From: Actinomycetospora corticicola
Lineage (GTDB): Bacteria; Actinomycetota; Actinomycetes; Mycobacteriales; Pseudonocardiaceae
NCBI RefSeq assembly: GCF_013409505.1
Contig: NZ_JACCBN010000001.1
Location: 1,364,001 to 1,428,000, forward strand
DNA: 64,000 nucleotides
Reading direction: 5' to 3'
The translations under genes and the position numbers were made by a program. Shown piece by piece: positions 1 to 8,931 of the stretch; position 1 is the first letter of the stretch; every line of letters begins with the position of its first letter. The notes below the pieces were generated by a model that searched no databases, was not told where the DNA came from, and worked only from the letters and a program-made list of their open reading frames with translations.

Positions 1-1
1 G

Positions 2-1063
2 GGCACGGTCGTGGAGGAGGTGCGGGCACTGTCCCCGGTCGTCGCCGACCCGTCCGCTCCGGTGGGGTCGCTGGCCGAGGTGCTGGCCCTGGGGATCGGC
101 CACCTGCCCGCCTACACGCTGCGCGGCGGCACCAACGAGATCCTGCGCGGCATCATCACCAAGGGCCTCGCCACGTCGCCGGACCCGGAGGAGGGCGCGC
201 GCGCCCTGGACGCCGACACGCCCGTGGCCGAGCAGGTCGAGGCCGCCCGCGCGCTCGGCGCCGGGGTCGCCGAGGGGCCGACCGTGGAGGACCTCGTCGC
301 CCGTCGGGTGCTCACCGCGGCCGATCTGCCTGTGCCGGACGGCCTGCTGACCGTGGCGTTCGACGACCGCGTCGTGGTCCGCGACGCCGGGGAGAGCCAC
401 GTGGTGCTCGACGGCGAGCTCACCCGCGTGCCGTGGGGCCGCTCGGCGCCGACGGTGCTGGTCACGCGCGGCGCGCACGGCCCGCTCGCGGTGCTGCTCG
501 AGGTGACCGAGCCCGTCGTCGGGAAGGGCGAGAACCTGGCGGGGGAGCCGCGGGACTCGTTGACGCTGCACGAGGTGACCGTGGCGGCGTCGCCGCTCGA
601 CCCGGAGGCGGCGCTGGGCGCCTGGCACCGGCTGGCGCTGCTGCGGGCGGCGCTGATCGCGGGCGCGGCACGGCGGGCGAGCGAGCTGGCCATCGAGCAC
701 GTCCGTACGCGCGAGCAGTTCGGGAAGCCGCTGGCCTCGTTCCAGGCGGTGAAGCAGTCGGTGGCCGAGCTGGTGGAGGAGGTCGCGCTCGTCGAGGCGG
801 CCGTCGCGGTGGGGGCCGAGCGCGGCGGGGAGTTCGGGGTGGCCGTCGCGAAGGCGCAGGCCTCGGCGTCGGTCGCGGAGATCACCCGGATCGCCCACCA
901 GCTGCACGGGGCGATCGGGTTCACCGAGCGCAGTGCGTTGCGGTTCGCGACGACGCGGCTGTGGTCGTGGCGGGACGAGGACGGCGACGAGCGCGCCTGG
1001 GCCGGTCGGCTGGGCGCGCTCGCCGTCGGGACGGACGACCTCTGGGGGCTGGTGACCGGCTGA
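2..1063 (+). CDS. acyl-CoA dehydrogenase, C-terminal part of a tandem protein (5' truncated by window)
   Basis: The frame is open to the first bases, so the gene starts outside the window. The visible part begins with the end of one acyl-CoA dehydrogenase domain (GGTNEILRGII, the usual last helix of that family), runs through a linker, then enters a second, shorter acyl-CoA dehydrogenase C-terminal domain with the REQFGKPLASFQAVK motif and HQLHGAIGFT. The whole product is therefore likely a fusion of two FadE-like units, of which only the second looks nearly complete. The role would be FAD-dependent alpha,beta-dehydrogenation of an acyl-CoA (fatty acid, sterol or similar), with electrons passed to ETF. 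In the second unit I do not see an obvious catalytic Glu at the usual place, so it may act as a non-catalytic partner domain. The substrate cannot be told from the sequence. Confidence 0.85.
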   Translation, partial: GTVVEEVRALSPVVADPSAPVGSLAEVLALGIGHLPAYTLRGGTNEILRGIITKGLATSPDPEEGARALDADTPVAEQVEAARALGAGVAEGPTVEDLVARRVLTAADLPVPDGLLTVAFDDRVVVRDAGESHVVLDGELTRVPWGRSAPTVLVTRGAHGPLAVLLEVTEPVVGKGENLAGEPRDSLTLHEVTVAASPLDPEAALGAWHRLALLRAALIAGAARRASELAIEHVRTREQFGKPLASFQAVKQSVAELVEEVALVEAAVAVGAERGGEFGVAVAKAQASASVAEITRIAHQLHGAIGFTERSALRFATTRLWSWRDEDGDERAWAGRLGALAVGTDDLWGLVTG

Positions 1064-1066
1064 GGT

Positions 1067-2458
1067 CTACCGGCCCGTGTGCGCGAAGGAGCTGTCCTCC
1101 TCCGCCGTCCGGATCGACTCCTTCTGCCGGTCGAGTCGACCGAGGACGGTCGTGAGGTCGGCGAGGAGCTGGGCCGCGAGGGAGTGGGTGAAGCCGTTGC
1201 GGATGACGAAGCGGAGCACGGCGAGGTCGGTGCGGTCGGCGGGGAAGGTGTAGGCCGGGACCTGCCAGCCGTGCTCCCGCAGCCCGGCCGAGACGTCGAA
1301 GACGCTGTAGTGGGTCACGTCGTCGCGCAGGCGGGTCGCGAAGACCGGCAGCTCGTCGCCCCGGGTGAGCAGCTCGAACGGGCCGAGGTCGGCGATCCGG
1401 TCGGCGAGCGCCGTCGCGACCTCCCGGCAGTGCCGCTGCACCCGCGTGTAGCCGTCCCGGCCCAGGCGCAGGAACTGGTAGTACTGCGCGGCGACCGGGG
1501 CGCCCGGGCGGGAGAAGTTGAGCGTGAAGGTGGCGAGCTCGCTGCCGAGGTAGTTCACGCGGTAGACGAGCTCCTCGGGCAGCGCGTCGGTGTCGCGGAA
1601 GGCCACCCAGCCGAGCCCCGGGTAGACGAGGCCGTACTTGTGCCCCGAGGTGTTGATCGACGCGACCCGCGGGAGCCGGAAGTCCCAGACGAGGTCGGGG
1701 TCGAGGAACGGTGCGACCATCGCGCCCGAGGCGCCGTCGACGTGCACCGGGACGTCGGGGCCGCCGTCGGCCGCGAGCCGGTCCAGCGCCGCGCAGATGT
1801 CGGCGACCGGCTCGTAGCTGCCGTCGAAGGTCGACCCGAGGATGGCGACGACGCCGATCGTGTTCTCGTCGACGTGCTCCAGGGCCGTCGCGGCGTCGAG
1901 GTGGAAGCGGTCACCGGCCATCGGCACGAGGCGCGGCTCGACCTCGAAGTAGTTGGCGAACTTGTCCCAGCAGACCTGGACGTTGCCGCCCATCACGATG
2001 TTCGGGCGCCCCGTCCCGGCCCCGCGGGCGATCCAGCGCCGCTTGAGGGCGAGCCCGGCGAGCATGCAGGCCTCGCTCGACCCCGCGGTCGACGTCCCGG
2101 GCGCGGTCGAGGGGTCGGGGGCGTGCCAGAGGTCGGCGAGCATCCGGACGCAGCGCTGCTCGAGCTCGGCGGTCCGCGGGTACTCGTCCTTGTCGATCAT
2201 GTTCTTGTCCGCGCAGGACGCCATGAGCGCCGCGGCGTGCGGCTCCATCCACGTGGTGACGAACGTGGCGAGGTTGAGCCGGGAGTTGCCGTCGAGCATG
2301 AGCTCGTCGTGCACCAACTGGTGGGCGACCTCCGGGTCGAGCTCGTGGTCCGGGAGTCGGGTGGAGGGCATCGAGCCGGGCTCGGCGGTGAAGGTGGGCA
2401 CGAGCACGGCGTCCAGGCCGCTGCCGGCCCGGGGGGTTTCAGGCGGGGTCACGTCCAT
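1067..2458 (-). CDS. gadB: glutamate decarboxylase (PLP-dependent)
   Basis: 463 residues, the usual length of bacterial glutamate decarboxylases. The pyridoxal-phosphate lysine is K274 in SGHKYGLVYPG; HVDGASG (about 239-245) holds the Asp that contacts the PLP nitrogen, and STAGSSEACML (about 123-133) is the phosphate/substrate loop. The enzyme converts L-glutamate to GABA and CO2 using a proton, in the cytoplasm, and is often linked to acid resistance or GABA-shunt metabolism. No glutamate/GABA antiporter gene sits beside it, so this copy may serve metabolism more than acid resistance. It converges with the acyl-CoA dehydrogenase, with the two stop codons only a few bases apart. The family assignment is firm; the physiological role is inferred. 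Confidence 0.93.
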   Translation of the reverse strand: MDVTPPETPRAGSGLDAVLVPTFTAEPGSMPSTRLPDHELDPEVAHQLVHDELMLDGNSRLNLATFVTTWMEPHAAALMASCADKNMIDKDEYPRTAELEQRCVRMLADLWHAPDPSTAPGTSTAGSSEACMLAGLALKRRWIARGAGTGRPNIVMGGNVQVCWDKFANYFEVEPRLVPMAGDRFHLDAATALEHVDENTIGVVAILGSTFDGSYEPVADICAALDRLAADGGPDVPVHVDGASGAMVAPFLDPDLVWDFRLPRVASINTSGHKYGLVYPGLGWVAFRDTDALPEELVYRVNYLGSELATFTLNFSRPGAPVAAQYYQFLRLGRDGYTRVQRHCREVATALADRIADLGPFELLTRGDELPVFATRLRDDVTHYSVFDVSAGLREHGWQVPAYTFPADRTDLAVLRFVIRNGFTHSLAAQLLADLTTVLGRLDRQKESIRTAEEDSSFAHTGR

Positions 2459-2565
2459 GATCGTGGACCTCCCGACCGAACGGCACGGTGAACAGCCGTC
2501 GACGTCGCCGGATCGATGCGCCCGGCCCTGTGCCCGGGGGCGGGTGACGGGGTAAGGATGCGCTC

Positions 2566-3741
2566 GTGGCCAAGACGAAGACCAAGGCGAAGAACAAGCC
2601 CGAGGCGAAGAAGTCCGCGGCGAAGAAGTCCGCGGCGAAGAAGTCCGGGGGGAAGACCAAGGCCGCGTCGGTGACGGCGTCGACCCTCGTGCTCGCCGCG
2701 ATCCGGGAGCGGGTCGCCGCCCTGCACGCCGCGGTGGAGTTCGAGTCCGACGAGCCGGTGCCGTCGGTCGACGACGCCGAGGTGGTCGACGCCGAGGTGG
2801 CCGATTCCGACGCCGGGGACGAGGACGAGGACGGTGGCACCTCGGTGACCGTGTCGGCCGCGCCGTCGGAGGTGCCGGACGCCGATGACGCCGATGACGC
2901 CGAGGACCTCGAGGACGACGACGAGGACGACTCGGTCGTGGCGGCCGGGATCGACGTCGAGGGCCTCGCCGAGGTGCTGGCGGACCTGGACGCGGTGGTG
3001 AGCGGGTTCGCGCCGTTGATCGAGGGCCCGGACGTCACGGCGCTGCGCGCGGAGCTCGCGTGGGCCCGGTCGATCGTGGACGAGGCGCACGGCCTGGAGG
3101 AGACCGTCGGGGTGCTCGAGGACCTCCTCGGCGGGCTGGACCCGTCGCTGCGTCTCGGCCCGGTGGAGCAGCGGCTGCGCCTCGTCGTGTCGGAGCGGAC
3201 CACGGAGCGCCGGGACGCCGTCGCCACGATGCTCACGCAGCCCGAGTGGGCGAGCCTGGTCGAGCACGCCGACCGGCTCGTGCTCACCGCCCCGATCGCC
3301 GGCACGAAGCCGAAGCAGACCGCCGCGGTGCTGGCCCGGACGTTGACCACGGCCGACGAGGCCGCCCGCCAGGCCGCCGACGCGGCGGTGACGGAGGCCC
3401 GCGGGTCGGACCGCGCGGGCGACCCGCAGCTCGCCCCGGTGATCACCGCGGCGTCCACCGTCGCGACGACGGCCCGCGTCACCCAGCCCGTCCTCGGCAA
3501 GGACGCCCGCAAGCTCGCGCGGGCGGCCGACGCGCTGGCCACGGCGCTGGTGGAACGGCGGCGCAGCGAGTCGGCCGCGCACTGGCTGGTCGACCTCGCC
3601 GACCTGGCCCACCGGGCGGGCGAGCCGAGCTTCACCTACGGCGTGCTGCACGTGGGCGCGCGGACCCGCCGTCAGCAGGCCGACGAGGCGCTGGCCGCCG
3701 CCGTCACCGCCTACACGAAGCCGAAGCTGCACAAGCTGTAG
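2566..3741 (+). CDS. unknown protein: Lys/Ala-rich N-terminus, acidic linker, helical C-terminal region
   Basis: 391 residues from a GTG start. Residues 1-35 are a Lys/Ala/Ser tract with repeated AAKKS, like the tails of actinobacterial nucleoid proteins and eukaryotic H1. Residues about 55-130 are very acidic (Asp/Glu/Val runs, DDADDAEDLEDDDEDD), and the remaining 250 residues look alpha-helical, Ala/Arg-rich and free of transmembrane segments. I do not recognise a catalytic domain; the helical part has some CHAD-like flavour (Arg/His-rich helices, with a PPK2 gene as neighbour) but I cannot confirm it. The charge layout suggests nucleic-acid or polyanion binding with self-masking by the acidic tract. 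This is inference only. Confidence 0.8.
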   Translation: MAKTKTKAKNKPEAKKSAAKKSAAKKSGGKTKAASVTASTLVLAAIRERVAALHAAVEFESDEPVPSVDDAEVVDAEVADSDAGDEDEDGGTSVTVSAAPSEVPDADDADDAEDLEDDDEDDSVVAAGIDVEGLAEVLADLDAVVSGFAPLIEGPDVTALRAELAWARSIVDEAHGLEETVGVLEDLLGGLDPSLRLGPVEQRLRLVVSERTTERRDAVATMLTQPEWASLVEHADRLVLTAPIAGTKPKQTAAVLARTLTTADEAARQAADAAVTEARGSDRAGDPQLAPVITAASTVATTARVTQPVLGKDARKLARAADALATALVERRRSESAAHWLVDLADLAHRAGEPSFTYGVLHVGARTRRQQADEALAAAVTAYTKPKLHKL

Positions 3742-3810
3742 GCGGACCGACCGGCACCGTCGCGGCAGCCCTCCGCGGTGGTGCCGGTCCGGTTCCCGTG
3801 ACGCGTCCGG

Positions 3811-4761
3811 TCAGCGCAACGGCGGCGCCTGGCGGGCGGACTCCTCGCCGTGCTCGAAGAGCTCCGAGGCCGGCCCGACGACGGCGGGGTCGGCCGCGTA
3901 GGCGACCTCCGGGTCCTTCTCCGGGTAGTCGAAGCGGTGCAGGACGTGCCGGATCGCCTCCAGGCGGGCCCGCTTCTTGTCGTTCGACTTCACCACCGTC
4001 CACGGCGCGTCGGCGGTGTCGGTGTAGAAGAACATCGCCTCCTTGGCCGCGGTGTAGTCGTCCCAGCGGTGGATCGAGGCGAGGTCGTTGGGGGAGAGCT
4101 TCCAGCGGCGCACGGGGTCGACCTGGCGGATGAGGAACCGCGTGCGCTGCTCGGACTGCGACACCGAGAACCAGAACTTGACCAGGTGGATCCCGCTGCG
4201 CACGAGCATCCGCTCGAGGTCCGGGGTCTCGCGCATGAACTCCATGTACTGGCGCGGCTCGGCGTAGCCCATCACGCGCTCGACGCCGGCGCGGTTGTAC
4301 CAGGACCGGTCGAACAGCACGATCTCCCCGGCCGCGGGCAGGTGGACCACGTAGCGCTGGAAGTACCACTGGGTCCGCTCGCGGTCGGTCGGCTTCTCCA
4401 GCGCCACGACCCGGGTGCCGCGCGGGTTGAGGTGCTCGGTGAACCGCTTGATCGTCCCGCCCTTGCCCGCGGCGTCCCGCCCCTCGAAGAGCAGCACGAT
4501 CTTCTGCCCGGTGTCCTTCACCCACGCCTGCAGCTTGAGCAGCTCGATCTGCAGGAGCCGCTTCTGCTCCTCGTACTCCCGACGGTCCAGCCGCTGCTCG
4601 TAGGGATAGCCCTCGCGCCAGGTGTCGATCACCCGGCCGTCGGGGCCCAGCAGGGCGGGGTCGTCGTCCTCGGCACCGTCGGTGTCGACGGAGAGCTGCT
4701 CGATCGGCACGCCCGCGAGGTCGGCGAGCTCGTCTCGGTCCGGTGTCACGGTCGCGATCAT
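3811..4761 (-). CDS. ppk2: polyphosphate kinase 2 family protein
   Basis: 316 residues. Walker A is GRDAAGKGG (about 94-102) and Walker B is VLFDRSWYNRAGVE (about 147-160); the lid region has the conserved KFWFSVS and WKLSPNDLASIHRWDDY. These are the hallmarks of PPK2, which moves phosphate between polyphosphate and nucleoside di- or triphosphates in the cytoplasm. The single-domain length and the approximately 90-residue N-terminal extension fit class I PPK2, which prefers nucleoside diphosphates (ADP or GDP to triphosphate). The gene converges with the Lys-rich gene and diverges from the hotdog thioesterase gene; no exopolyphosphatase lies nearby. Confidence 0.93.
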   Translation of the reverse strand: MIATVTPDRDELADLAGVPIEQLSVDTDGAEDDDPALLGPDGRVIDTWREGYPYEQRLDRREYEEQKRLLQIELLKLQAWVKDTGQKIVLLFEGRDAAGKGGTIKRFTEHLNPRGTRVVALEKPTDRERTQWYFQRYVVHLPAAGEIVLFDRSWYNRAGVERVMGYAEPRQYMEFMRETPDLERMLVRSGIHLVKFWFSVSQSEQRTRFLIRQVDPVRRWKLSPNDLASIHRWDDYTAAKEAMFFYTDTADAPWTVVKSNDKKRARLEAIRHVLHRFDYPEKDPEVAYAADPAVVGPASELFEHGEESARQAPPLR

Positions 4762-4850
4762 GGAGGGGCGAGGTGACCGACAGGTGAACGTCGACCGGAG
4801 GTCGTCGTCCCGCCATCTTCCCGACGACGGGTCGCCCGAGGCTTCCGACC

Positions 4851-5279
4851 ATGGCCCAGCTGCTCGACGGAGACGCCCTGCTCGCCCGCGCCGACGCCGC
4901 CCTCGCGGTAGCGCTGCCCGATGCCCTCGGGCTCGAGTTCGTCGACCCCGGGGACCCGCTGCGCGGGGTGGCGCTCGAGGTCGCCGGGATCGCGGTCACC
5001 CCGGCCGCGACGCTGCACGCCTCGGCGCTGGCCGCGGCGTTCGAGCTCGCCGGCTACCTCGCCGTCCTGCCCACGCTGACCGTCGCCGAGCACGCCGTCA
5101 CCCACCAGAGCTCGACGCAGTACCTGCGCGCGGCGACCGTCGGGCAGCGGGTCCGGGTCCGCGCAGAGCTCGTCCGCCGGACCCGCGCCCTCGCCTTCGT
5201 GGGGGTCACCGCGGAGCGCGAGACCGACGGCGTCGTCCTCGCGCAGGGTCAGATCACGAAGTCGGTCGTGGCGTTCTGA
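4851..5279 (+). CDS. PaaI-like hotdog-fold thioesterase
   Basis: 142 residues. The pattern of an early helix with HASALAAAFELAGYLAVL, followed by strands ending THQSSTQYLRAATVGQRVRVRAEL and ITKSVV, is that of the PaaI/YiiD-type hotdog fold, which usually acts as a homotetrameric acyl-CoA thioesterase. The usual HGG active-site turn is replaced here by TLHASA, so the catalytic details may differ. Its last 26 bases overlap, head-on, the 3' end of the next gene on the other strand. No operon partner indicates a substrate. Confidence 0.7.
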   Translation: MAQLLDGDALLARADAALAVALPDALGLEFVDPGDPLRGVALEVAGIAVTPAATLHASALAAAFELAGYLAVLPTLTVAEHAVTHQSSTQYLRAATVGQRVRVRAELVRRTRALAFVGVTAERETDGVVLAQGQITKSVVAF

Positions 5280-5865
5280 GCAGCGTCGCGGCCAGGACGA
5301 ACCCGATCGCCGCCGCGATGAGGTGCCCGACGGTGGTGAAGTCGGGCAGCAGGCCGAACCACTCGGCGTCGGCGATCGGCCACCCCAGGACGAACAGCAC
5401 CCACGGCGCCCACGCCTTCCGCGGCAGGGCGACGACGAGGGCCGCGAGCGCCGCCTGCGCGCCGTAGGAGATGCCGACGTCGACGGCGGAGCGGGTGTCG
5501 TCGGGGTAGCGCCCGGAGCGCAGTGCCACGACGAGGACGGCTGCGGTCAGCAGGGTCGCCCCGACGTGACCGCCCAGGAAGACCGTGGCGGCCCGGCCCG
5601 CGCCTCGGTGCGCCTCGATCCACCAGAGCGCGACCCCGATGCCGAGCCACAACGTGATCAGCAGGCCGGGGTCGAGCAGCGGGCCGTCGGTGACGACGGC
5701 ACTCCCGACCAGCGATCCCACCGGGTGTCGTGCGAGGTTTTCGAGGTTCGTCGAGAGCCAGGCGACCGCGCCGTCCGCCGCGGGGGAGAACGTGAACCAG
5801 GCGTGCGCGACGAGCAGGACGACGAGGAACCCGCAGGTCCACGGTCCCCGTCGCACGTAGCTCAC
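5254..5865 (-). CDS. rhomboid-like multi-pass membrane protein
   Basis: 203 residues with about six hydrophobic helices: near residues 10-27, 65-82, 90-115, 133-145, 155-165 and 175-195. Actinobacteria carry many short membrane proteins related to rhomboids that lack the serine-histidine dyad; the layout and the C-terminal TTVGHLIAAAIGFVLAA helix (His in the last helix, as in rhomboids) fit that group. I see no GxSG motif, so proteolysis is not expected. It is probably located in the cytoplasmic membrane; the function is unknown. The 3' end overlaps the hotdog gene. Confidence 0.65.
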   Translation of the reverse strand: MSYVRRGPWTCGFLVVLLVAHAWFTFSPAADGAVAWLSTNLENLARHPVGSLVGSAVVTDGPLLDPGLLITLWLGIGVALWWIEAHRGAGRAATVFLGGHVGATLLTAAVLVVALRSGRYPDDTRSAVDVGISYGAQAALAALVVALPRKAWAPWVLFVLGWPIADAEWFGLLPDFTTVGHLIAAAIGFVLAATLLRTPRPTS

Positions 5866-5914
5866 GGGGAGGAGCCTCCCGTGCCCGACGTCAGGCGGGC
5901 GTGTCAGGCCGGGA

Positions 5915-7348
5915 TCAGCCGACGACGGTCCCCGGACGGCGGTCCTGCCAGGGCAGGGCCCGCTCCAGGTCGCCTGCGAGACCGAGCAGCGTGGCCTCGT
6001 CGGCGTACGGCGCCATGACCTGGACCCCGATGGGCCAGTTCTCCTCCGTCGTCCCGAGCGGTAGGGAGATCGCCGGGTTGCCCGTGACGTTGGAGAGCGC
6101 GGTGAACCCGGCCGTGCTGAAGATGTGGTCGTACCAGCCGCGGGCGTCGAGTGTCGGGTCGTCCGCGTTCAGGTACCCGGCGGCCGTGTTGGGCGCGTTC
6201 ATCGTCGGGGTGAGGACGACGTCGTACTGCTGGTGGAACACCCCGAGGGTCCGGCGGACGATATTGAAGACGCGCTCGGCGGCGTAGATGTCCGCGGCGC
6301 GCAGGGTCCGGCCGTACTCCGCGCAAGCCCGCGTCGTCGACTCCAGCTGGTCCGGGCCCGGGGTGACACCGAGCGCTGCGCCGATGATGTCGATGCCGTC
6401 GGCGAGGAAGGAGCACCACGCGATGAAGTTCGCATCGTCGAAGGCCGCAGCTTCGACAGCGGGCGCGGCGCGCTCGACGTGGTGGCCGAGTGCCTCGAGC
6501 GTCCGGCCGGCCGACTCCACCGCATCGACGCAGCGGGGGTCCACCACGCCGTGGCCCGAGAACGGCTCCGTGTGCAGGGCGATCCGCAGTGGTCGGCTCC
6601 CCGCGTCGACCTCCTCGACATAGGGCCGCGCCGGGTCAGGTAGCCGGTAGCGGTCGCCGGGCTCGTAGCCGTGGACGGCGTCGAGGAGGCCGGCGCAGTC
6701 GCGCACCGATCGGGTCAGGACGAACTCGACGCCCAGGCCCAGCAGGGGGTCGCCGTAGTCCGGTCCCGGGCTGGTCCGTCCCTGGCTGGGCTTGAGTCCC
6801 ACGAGCCCGCAGGCCGCTGCCGGGATCCGGATCGACCCGCCGCCGTCGTTGCCGTGGGCGACCGGCAGCGCCCGCGCCGCCACGAGTGCGGCCGCACCGC
6901 CGCTGGAGCCGCCGGGGCTGCGGTGCAGGTCCCACGGGTTGCGGACCGAGCCGGTGGCCACGGGCTCCGTGTTGGCGTTGAAACCCAACTCGGGGGTCGC
7001 GGTCAACCCGAGGGTCGCGAGCCCGGCACGGCGGAAGCGCGTGACGAGGTGGGTGTCGGTGGGCATCGGGACACCCGCGCCGAGCAGCCTGCTGCCCGAG
7101 CGCGTGGGGACGCCGGCCGCATGGGCGATGAGGTCCTTGATCGCGAACGGGACGCCGGCGAAGGGACCGTCGGGTGCATGGTCGAGCGGGGTGTCCCACG
7201 GTCCGCTGACCAGCGCGTTGACGGCTGGCTGAACCGCCTCCAGGGCCTCGGTGGCCGCCTGGAGCACCTCGGCGTCGCCGACCTCCCCGGTCCGGATCAT
7301 CGCCGCCAGTGCGGTCGCGTCCAGCTCGGCGTACTCACTCGGTTTCAT
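5915..7348 (-). CDS. amidase signature family hydrolase
   Basis: 477 residues from the ATG at 7348, which is preceded by a GGAAGGGG ribosome-binding site; an in-frame extension upstream exists but looks non-coding. The Ser-cisSer-Lys triad is visible: K71 (FAIKDLIAH), S148 (PGGSSGGAA) and S172 (GNDGGGSIRIPA); the 24-residue gap between the two serines is the family spacing. The enzyme hydrolyses an amide to acid and ammonia or amine; this family includes indole-acetamide, aryl-acylamide and 6-aminohexanoate-dimer hydrolases, and the substrate is not evident. A LuxR-type gene diverges from it across about 90 bases and is the likely regulator. Confidence 0.9.
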   Translation of the reverse strand: MKPSEYAELDATALAAMIRTGEVGDAEVLQAATEALEAVQPAVNALVSGPWDTPLDHAPDGPFAGVPFAIKDLIAHAAGVPTRSGSRLLGAGVPMPTDTHLVTRFRRAGLATLGLTATPELGFNANTEPVATGSVRNPWDLHRSPGGSSGGAAALVAARALPVAHGNDGGGSIRIPAAACGLVGLKPSQGRTSPGPDYGDPLLGLGVEFVLTRSVRDCAGLLDAVHGYEPGDRYRLPDPARPYVEEVDAGSRPLRIALHTEPFSGHGVVDPRCVDAVESAGRTLEALGHHVERAAPAVEAAAFDDANFIAWCSFLADGIDIIGAALGVTPGPDQLESTTRACAEYGRTLRAADIYAAERVFNIVRRTLGVFHQQYDVVLTPTMNAPNTAAGYLNADDPTLDARGWYDHIFSTAGFTALSNVTGNPAISLPLGTTEENWPIGVQVMAPYADEATLLGLAGDLERALPWQDRRPGTVVG

Positions 7349-7434
7349 CGTCGTTCCCCTTCCGAACAGGTCCGCCGCGGACGCTAGGAGCCGCCGACGG
7401 GCCTGCCATCCGTCGATTGACGGACCGGCCACGC

Positions 7435-8394
7435 GTGGTCGACGCTCCGGTGGTGACCGCTCTGGCCGCCGCCCGGGAGCTCGGCGAGTCCCTGCGCCGA
7501 CGCGACGGGCACCCACCGCCCGCGCACCTCGCCGACGGGCTGCGGCAGGTCGTGCGGTCGGACTGCCTCGCGCTCTCGATCTGGGATCCGGTCGCCCGTC
7601 GACACCGGACGCTCACCTCGTCGTACCCGGAGGTCGTCACCGGGTTCCTCGAGGTCACGATGCACACCGAGCCGCTGTTCACCGTCGTGCGCCGCCGCGG
7701 CGAACCGGTCCGGGTGCGCGATCTGAGCCCCGCGCAGCGCTCCGGCGACGTCTTCGACACCGTCATCACGCCGCACGGCTTCCGGGACGGCGTCACCCAG
7801 TGTCTGTTCGCACCCGACGGACGCTACGTCGGCATGTTGAACGCGAGCACGCTCGACACGAGCCGTCCCGACGACGAGGCGATGACGCTGCTCGTGCTGC
7901 TCGCGCCCCAGCTCGGCACGGCACTGGACCCGACGCCGGTGCCGGGCGCCCCGGTCCGCCGGCTCGACGACGGGAACACCGAGGGGCTGCGGCTCGGGTC
8001 GGACGGCAGGATCGGTGCCCTGACGGCCGATGCCCGCCGTGATCTGCTGGAGGAGCCCTCACCGCTGCGGGCTACGGCCGCTCGGCTGCGGGGAGGACCT
8101 CTCCGTCGGCTGCTCGTGCACCGGGGCGCCGTGTACGACGTCGAGGTGTATCGCTCCGGCCCCGACATCGTGGTCCTGTACGGCGAGACGGCGGCACCGG
8201 CGGGTCTCAGCACGCGGGAGCTGCAGGTCCTCGTGCGCCTGGCCGAGGGGTGCAGCAACGCCGAGATCGGCGCGCACCTCGGCATCGGCGCGCGGACGGT
8301 CGCCACGCACGTCGAGCACATCCTGGCCAAGACCGGGGGCCGCAACCGGGTCGCCGCCGCCCGGACGGCGGCCGAATGGGGCCTGCTCTGCTGA
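7435..8394 (+). CDS. LuxR-family transcriptional regulator with GAF-like sensor domain
   Basis: About 319 residues. The C-terminus is a clear GerE/LuxR helix-turn-helix: LSTRELQVLVRLAEGCSNAEI followed by the recognition helix in RTVATHVEHILAKTGG. The N-terminal 200 residues (SDCLALSIWDP, a FRDGVTQCLF segment, GRYVGMLNAST) look like a GAF/autoinducer-type ligand domain; no receiver domain is present. I place the start at a GTG outside the amidase gene; GTGs 15 and 18 bases further in are alternatives. It is divergent from the amidase, so it plausibly senses an amide-type compound and controls that gene. This is inference from the arrangement. Confidence 0.8.
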   Translation: MVDAPVVTALAAARELGESLRRRDGHPPPAHLADGLRQVVRSDCLALSIWDPVARRHRTLTSSYPEVVTGFLEVTMHTEPLFTVVRRRGEPVRVRDLSPAQRSGDVFDTVITPHGFRDGVTQCLFAPDGRYVGMLNASTLDTSRPDDEAMTLLVLLAPQLGTALDPTPVPGAPVRRLDDGNTEGLRLGSDGRIGALTADARRDLLEEPSPLRATAARLRGGPLRRLLVHRGAVYDVEVYRSGPDIVVLYGETAAPAGLSTRELQVLVRLAEGCSNAEIGAHLGIGARTVATHVEHILAKTGGRNRVAAARTAAEWGLLC

Positions 8395-8404
8395 GTCGCG
8401 CGCG

Positions 8405-8920
8405 TCAGGCCGCGGCGAGCACCCGTGTCGACGTGCGACGACGCCACGGCGTCCGTCCCCACGGCTTGGCGACCGAGGCCCACGTCATGAGCAGGAAGGC
8501 CGCCATGCTGACCAGCGGCCCGACCACGAGCGGCACGGCGACCGGGCTGGGGGACGTGCCGAGGGCGACGCTCTGCTCGACCCACACCCCGACGAAGAAG
8601 GTGCTGTAGAGGATCACGGCGACGGTGAGGACGAGCTTGACCAGCACCCACCAGTACGTGACGAGTCCCCACGGCGTCACGAGGGACAACACGACGCCGG
8701 TGGCGAGCGCGAGGAAGGCGCCCGGGATGACGAGCCAGAGGTCGATCGTCGAGACGAGCAGGTAGCAGGCCCGCCGCAGTTCGACGTCGTCCGTCACGGC
8801 CGCCGTCGAGGTGAGGACGACGTTCGCGGCGCCTGCGCCCATCCAGCCGAGCGAGACGACGACGTGGACGAACACCAGGAGCTGGCGGGTGCGCTTGCCG
8901 ACCAGGGACGCCACGGGCAT
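8405..8920 (-). CDS. DUF2269-like integral membrane protein
   Basis: 171 residues with four hydrophobic helices: about 13-35 (with HVVVSLGWMGAGA), 52-78, 83-105 and 125-145. The early His-Val-Val-Ser-Leu-Gly-Trp motif in helix 1 matches the DUF2269 predicted membrane family. The gene follows the MarR gene on the same strand with only 15 bases between stop and start, so the two are probably co-transcribed and the MarR protein may control the pair. No enzymatic role is known. Confidence 0.7.
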   Translation of the reverse strand: MPVASLVGKRTRQLLVFVHVVVSLGWMGAGAANVVLTSTAAVTDDVELRRACYLLVSTIDLWLVIPGAFLALATGVVLSLVTPWGLVTYWWVLVKLVLTVAVILYSTFFVGVWVEQSVALGTSPSPVAVPLVVGPLVSMAAFLLMTWASVAKPWGRTPWRRRTSTRVLAAA

Positions 8921-8931
8921 CAGGTGCCCGC

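Noticed and set aside
1079..2491. Long open frames antisense to real genes (also across 19.1-24.5, 38.9-41.9, 43-46 and 46.5-51.5 kb)
   Set aside because: They are by-products of high GC content: low-complexity Arg/Ala/Pro/Gly or His/Val/Asp-rich translations, no family motifs, and the opposite strand carries well-recognised proteins.
5915..7516. Longer amidase start at 7516
   Set aside because: The extra 56 residues are Arg/Pro/Gly-rich, overlap the divergent regulator gene, and a good ribosome-binding site precedes the ATG at 7348.
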